Source: an uncultured Lachnospiraceae bacterium
GTDB taxonomy: Bacteria; Bacillota; Clostridia; Lachnospirales; Lachnospiraceae
DNA length: 64,000 nt
Direction of reading: 5' to 3'
Assembly (NCBI GenBank): GCA_910577045.1
Contig: CAJTLB010000002.1
Location: 186,001 to 250,000, forward strand
The notes beneath the pieces are model-generated. The model did not search any database. It was not told the origin of the DNA and saw only the letters and a program-made list of their open reading frames with translations. Positions 60,874 through 64,000 of the stretch are shown piece after piece. A program made the position numbers and the translations under genes. Every line of letters begins with the position of its first letter. The first letter of the stretch is position 1.

Positions 60874-61055
60874 AATATACCTCCTAATTTTTCACTATTT
60901 TTATCTGTTTTTACCACTATTGCAACTTATTTAGCCATAGGATAGTCGGTATATCACGCTGTACCTTTTGACGATAAATAAAATGGCATTGTCTATTCGA
61001 GCCCCATCCTTATCTACCTCTTTCTGCCTGGCTGTGCCAGCTTTTATGATTTTCT
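60874..61055 (-). other. Long 5' leader of leuA (possible regulatory RNA)
   Basis: About 180 bases of untranslated leader run from the promoter to leuA. Visible folds on the minus strand: CTGGC/GCCAG near the 5' end and GGTA/TACC further on. No T-box consensus (AGGGTGGNACCGCG) and no run of Leu codons in a short leader peptide were seen. It probably regulates leuA, but I cannot assign a class. Confidence 0.45.
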
Positions 61056-61059
61056 CTTG

Positions 61060-61088
61060 ATTATAGCATTATTAAGGCAAATCTGCAA
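61060..61088 (-). promoter_or_regulatory. Promoter of leuA
   Basis: Minus strand: -35 TTGCAG (61088-61083), 17-base spacer, -10 TATAAT (61065-61060). Confidence 0.75.
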
Positions 61089-61169
61089 GACATTTTCTGA
61101 AAATTTGAATACAAGCTATTTATAAATATCTTTTTTAGCCTTGCATCCCTTTTAAATCCCAATTATACG

Positions 61170-61178
61170 TGTTATAAT
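61170..61178 (+). promoter_or_regulatory. Extended -10 promoter of the chemoreceptor-like gene
   Basis: TGTTATAAT on the plus strand, 56 bases before the ATG. No strong -35 at 17 bases, consistent with an extended -10. Confidence 0.55.
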
Positions 61179-61233
61179 AGCACATAGTTGTGCCTAGCCA
61201 CTTATTACAATATTTAACGGGGGAATTTTATTT

Positions 61234-62622
61234 ATGTATATACCAAACAGAGATATTAGACGATTACTAAAAGCAATGGATGAAATTGCAGCAGGCAATT
61301 ACCAGGAAGTGGATATTTCTATTTTTAAAAATCCTATATATGGAAAGAAATTAAATGCTGTTATCCATTCTTTAAAACAAGCAAACAATACTTATGTAAT
61401 GAGAATGAATGAAGTAATGGAATCCGTTGGTGATAATGCTTTAATGAAAGACACTTTTGATCAGGTCACTTCCCAGACCACATCCATCCACCAAATGGAA
61501 CAGGCCAGCCAAGACATGGAAAACGCTATTCAGCATATTTCCTCTTCTATGGGCACTATCCGGGACAATACTTATGATATTTCAAATACATACCAAACCA
61601 TTACCTTAAATATGAATGATAGTATCCATGATGTCCAAGAATCTTCTGCAAAAATCCAAGTCATTAATAACCAAATGCAGGATTTTAATGAGAAAATCAA
61701 AAAAATCGGGGAAATTATTAATATTGTAAAAAAGGTTTCTCTCCAAAGTAAGCTCCTGGCATTAAATGCTTCTATTGAAGCTGCAAAAGCAGGGCCTGCC
61801 GGAAGCGGTTTTGCTATTGTTGCTGGCGAAATGCAGCAGCTTTCCCTCAGTACCACAGAATCTGCAGAACATATTACTGACTATGTTAAACAATTAAGTG
61901 AAGATACACATACTCTTGCTATTTCTATGAACCAGACTACCCATATGCTCCATGAAAGTAATAACAAAGCAGAACGTTCTTTAAAAGATATGGAACAAAT
62001 GAATTCCCAAATTAGCACTATTAAAGATCGTATCAATAGCATTTTCCAAGATATTGATACGCAGACTAGTGCTACTGCTGATTTTGCAAAACAGATTGAA
62101 CACCTTTTTAACAGTTATCATGAACTATCTGATAATTGTATTAAATTAGGCAGGCATGTATTTCAAATTGGACGTTATATTGATAAAACAAGAAGTGATA
62201 TGGTGCGTAAAAGTTCCATTATCACTGATTTAGATTGGATTAGGGTGTTTGAAGTAGATCACTTTGTATTAATGTGGAGAGTCTATAATAATATTGTTGG
62301 CTTTGAACGCCTGCTCTCTAAACAGGTTGATAATCCTGCAGGTTGTAAACTTGGGAAATGGCTGGCTGCACAAACAGACCAGAACCTTATTAACAGCAAT
62401 GAATTCCGGCAGCTTACTATTTCCCATACAAACTTCCACCATTATGCTTTCCAATCCTGGCAGGCTAAAGAAGAAGGAAAAGATGAACTTGCTATTAACC
62501 ATTTCCACAATACCTATCAGGCTTTCCTTCTTTTTGACCAAGCAATCCACGCCCTGCAAAATAAGATGAAGCAAATTGGATACAATAAAGAAACACCTGT
62601 CCCTGCTGTACAAACCGAATAA
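61234..62622 (+). CDS. Soluble chemoreceptor-like protein with CZB domain
   Basis: A 462-residue cytoplasmic protein with no membrane segment. Residues about 60-325 form a methyl-accepting chemotaxis signalling domain with the conserved tip LLALNASIEAAKAG. Residues about 335-445 form a CZB (chemoreceptor zinc-binding) domain with EVDHFVLMWRVYN, GCKLGKWL and SHTNFHHYAFQSW, which hold the zinc-binding His and Cys residues. CZB proteins often sense zinc or oxidants and can be linked to chemotaxis or cyclic-di-GMP control. No other chemotaxis genes are in the window. The upstream purine run GGGGGA gives the start. Confidence 0.9.
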   Translation: MYIPNRDIRRLLKAMDEIAAGNYQEVDISIFKNPIYGKKLNAVIHSLKQANNTYVMRMNEVMESVGDNALMKDTFDQVTSQTTSIHQMEQASQDMENAIQHISSSMGTIRDNTYDISNTYQTITLNMNDSIHDVQESSAKIQVINNQMQDFNEKIKKIGEIINIVKKVSLQSKLLALNASIEAAKAGPAGSGFAIVAGEMQQLSLSTTESAEHITDYVKQLSEDTHTLAISMNQTTHMLHESNNKAERSLKDMEQMNSQISTIKDRINSIFQDIDTQTSATADFAKQIEHLFNSYHELSDNCIKLGRHVFQIGRYIDKTRSDMVRKSSIITDLDWIRVFEVDHFVLMWRVYNNIVGFERLLSKQVDNPAGCKLGKWLAAQTDQNLINSNEFRQLTISHTNFHHYAFQSWQAKEEGKDELAINHFHNTYQAFLLFDQAIHALQNKMKQIGYNKETPVPAVQTE

Positions 62623-62656
62623 AAAAGATATTTCCTTATTATCCCTATGCCAAAAA

Positions 62657-62762
62657 AAATGGAGTTGTCGCATTAAGGAAAACATATACAAGATATTATA
62701 ACACCATGCTGCATTTTATACTATATCTTGTATAATCAAAGTTTAATGTGACAGCTCCATTT
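62657..62762. repeat. Long imperfect palindrome (MITE-like or bidirectional terminator), copy 2
   Basis: Ends ATGGAGTTGTCGCATTAA (62659-62676) and TTAATGTGACAGCTCCAT (62743-62760) are inverted copies with two mismatches. Inside lies a perfect TACAAGATAT/ATATCTTGTA arm. The ends share GAGYTGTYGCA with the element at 15714-15811. It sits between convergent genes, flanked by A and T runs. Confidence 0.65.
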
Positions 62763-62817
62763 ATTTTCTTTCTAAAAAACAGGACGTTCTTGTAATTTAT
62801 CGTTAAATTCTTTTTAT

Positions 62818-64000
62818 TTATAAGCTTTTTACTGTTTCTACCACATGCTCAACGGTAAAGCCAAACTTTTCAAAGAGTTGTTTTGCTGGTGCACTTGCCC
62901 CAAAACCTGTCATTGTAACACAAGCACCATCTAACCCGGCATATTTACCCCATCCAAAATCACTTAATGCTTCTACTACAACTCTCTTACGCACTGACTT
63001 TGGAAGGACAGACTCTTTATACTCAGCTGTCTGCTCTTCAAATATATCCATACTTGGCATACTTACTACGCGCACGTCAATCCCTTCCTTTAAAAGCTCT
63101 GCTCGTGCACCAACCGCTAATTCTACTTCTGATCCAGAAGCAATAATAATTGCATCTGGGGTTTCTTTTGTAGAATCTTGAAGGATATAAGCACCTTTTA
63201 ATGCTTCTTTACTAGAGCCTTCTAACTGAGGAAGGTTTTGCCTGCTTAATACCAAAGCGGTAGGCGTTTTTGTAGAAGTAATGGCACTATACCATGCTGC
63301 TGCTGTTTCAGTCGCATCTGCCGGACGAAATACATGGAAATTCGGCAAAGCACGGAGCATAGCAAGCTGTTCAATCGGCTCATGGGTCGGCCCATCTTCG
63401 CCCACTCCAATACTGTCATGGGTAAACACGTAAGTTAATGGTACTCCCATAATTGCAGAAAGCCTTGCCATTGGCTTTGTATAATCACTAAATACAAAGA
63501 ATGTGGAAACAAACGCACGTAGGCCGCCATGAAGCATAATACCATTGCCAATCGCTGCCATTGCTAATTCACGCACGCCAAAATGCAGGTTCCTTCCAGC
63601 ATAATTTTCTTTTGAGAAATCCCCCTTCTCATTCATATATGTCTTTGTGGAAGGAGATAAATCTGCTGCGCCGCCAATTAAATTTGGCAACAGCTCTTTA
63701 ATTTTTTGGATCTGCTTGCCAGATAAAATCCTAGTTGCCTCTGGCTTATCCTCATACTTCCAGTATTCCTCACAATTATAAGCCTTTTCTGCCTGATGTT
63801 CATTATAATAGGTATCCCAAAGCTCTTTCATATCAGGATATGCTGCACAGTAATCTGCAAATAACTTATTCCATGCTTCCTCTGCTTCTGCCTTTCCTTC
63901 TACTAATGCTTTATAATTTGCATATACTTCATCTGGCACATAAAATGCCTTGTCAGCAGGAAATCCTAAATTCTCCTTTAATGCAGCTACATTCTCATCT
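62818..64000 (-). CDS. tkt: Transketolase, C-terminal part (cut by the window edge)
   Basis: The frame is open to the window end; the first residues belong to the middle of the enzyme, so the N-terminal TPP-binding part is outside. About 394 codons are present. Diagnostic motifs: IGGAADLSPSTKT, FGVRELAMAAIGNG, DSIGVGEDGPTHEPIEQL (TPP/substrate His) and LPNFHVFRPADATET. The C-terminal domain ends with FGASAPAKQLFEKFGFTVEHV. Role: two-carbon transfers in the pentose phosphate pathway. Confidence 0.93.
   Translation of the reverse strand, partial: DENVAALKENLGFPADKAFYVPDEVYANYKALVEGKAEAEEAWNKLFADYCAAYPDMKELWDTYYNEHQAEKAYNCEEYWKYEDKPEATRILSGKQIQKIKELLPNLIGGAADLSPSTKTYMNEKGDFSKENYAGRNLHFGVRELAMAAIGNGIMLHGGLRAFVSTFFVFSDYTKPMARLSAIMGVPLTYVFTHDSIGVGEDGPTHEPIEQLAMLRALPNFHVFRPADATETAAAWYSAITSTKTPTALVLSRQNLPQLEGSSKEALKGAYILQDSTKETPDAIIIASGSEVELAVGARAELLKEGIDVRVVSMPSMDIFEEQTAEYKESVLPKSVRKRVVVEALSDFGWGKYAGLDGACVTMTGFGASAPAKQLFEKFGFTVEHVVETVKSL

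Noticed and set aside
60874..61055. T-box riboswitch for leucine before leuA
   Set aside because: The conserved AGGGTGGNACCGCG element and antiterminator layout are absent, and the leader is too short.

Overview
The window looks like a chromosome segment of a low-GC anaerobic gut Firmicute, most likely a Lachnospiraceae (Clostridium cluster XIVa) species. This is an inference from AGGAGG-type ribosome binding sites, numerous secreted choline-binding-type repeat proteins, GH25 muramidase, sialic-acid catabolism, YesN-like regulators and YteP/YtcP-like sugar ABC transporters. There is no rRNA or tRNA in the window to fix the taxonomy.

Layout. (1) 1-17.5 kb is a choline-surface region. It holds five secreted proteins with choline-binding (GW[x]nWYY) repeats, one of them a GH25 muramidase; a membrane O-acyltransferase; an orphan TRAP-type binding lipoprotein beside a Cache-GGDEF cyclase; a lone tyrosine recombinase; a fused winged-helix/LicC/LicA enzyme; a preQ1 riboswitch with a QueT-like transporter; and a BCCT choline/betaine-type transporter. 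(2) 17.5-25.1 kb is a complete sialic acid utilisation locus (nanE-nanA-SSS transporter-yhcH-nanK-rpiR-nagA, with nagB divergent). (3) 25.2-28.9 kb has a heptad-repeat coiled-coil protein and two more choline-binding-type proteins. (4) 28.9-49.9 kb is a long minus-strand surface polysaccharide cluster: rfbBACD for dTDP-L-rhamnose, rfbFGH for a CDP-deoxyhexose, Wzm/Wzt ABC export with a methyltransferase/coiled-coil protein, several glycosyltransferases, a DUF2142 protein with a choline-binding tail, and LicD. (5) 50-64 kb has small hypothetical genes, a sugar ABC transporter operon with an esterase-like hydrolase and a membrane AraC regulator, leuA with a long leader, a soluble chemoreceptor with a CZB domain, and a transketolase cut by the window edge.

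How it fits together. The BCCT carrier would import choline, the fused LicC-LicA enzyme would turn it into CDP-choline, LicD would place phosphocholine on a surface glycan (plausibly the rhamnose-containing polymer made next door), and the choline-binding-repeat proteins would dock on it. The most striking observation is regulatory. An inverted repeat ATGTTCA-N24-TGAACAT, with identical spacing each time, occurs once at the promoter of the wHTH-LicC-LicA fusion and twice at the promoter of the BCCT gene, each time overlapping core promoter elements. Since the fusion carries its own winged-helix domain, it may act as a NadR-like enzyme-repressor that senses choline or CDP-choline. This is a hypothesis, not a demonstrated function.

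Starts were revised where a good ribosome binding site pointed to an internal codon; these changes are stated in the entries.
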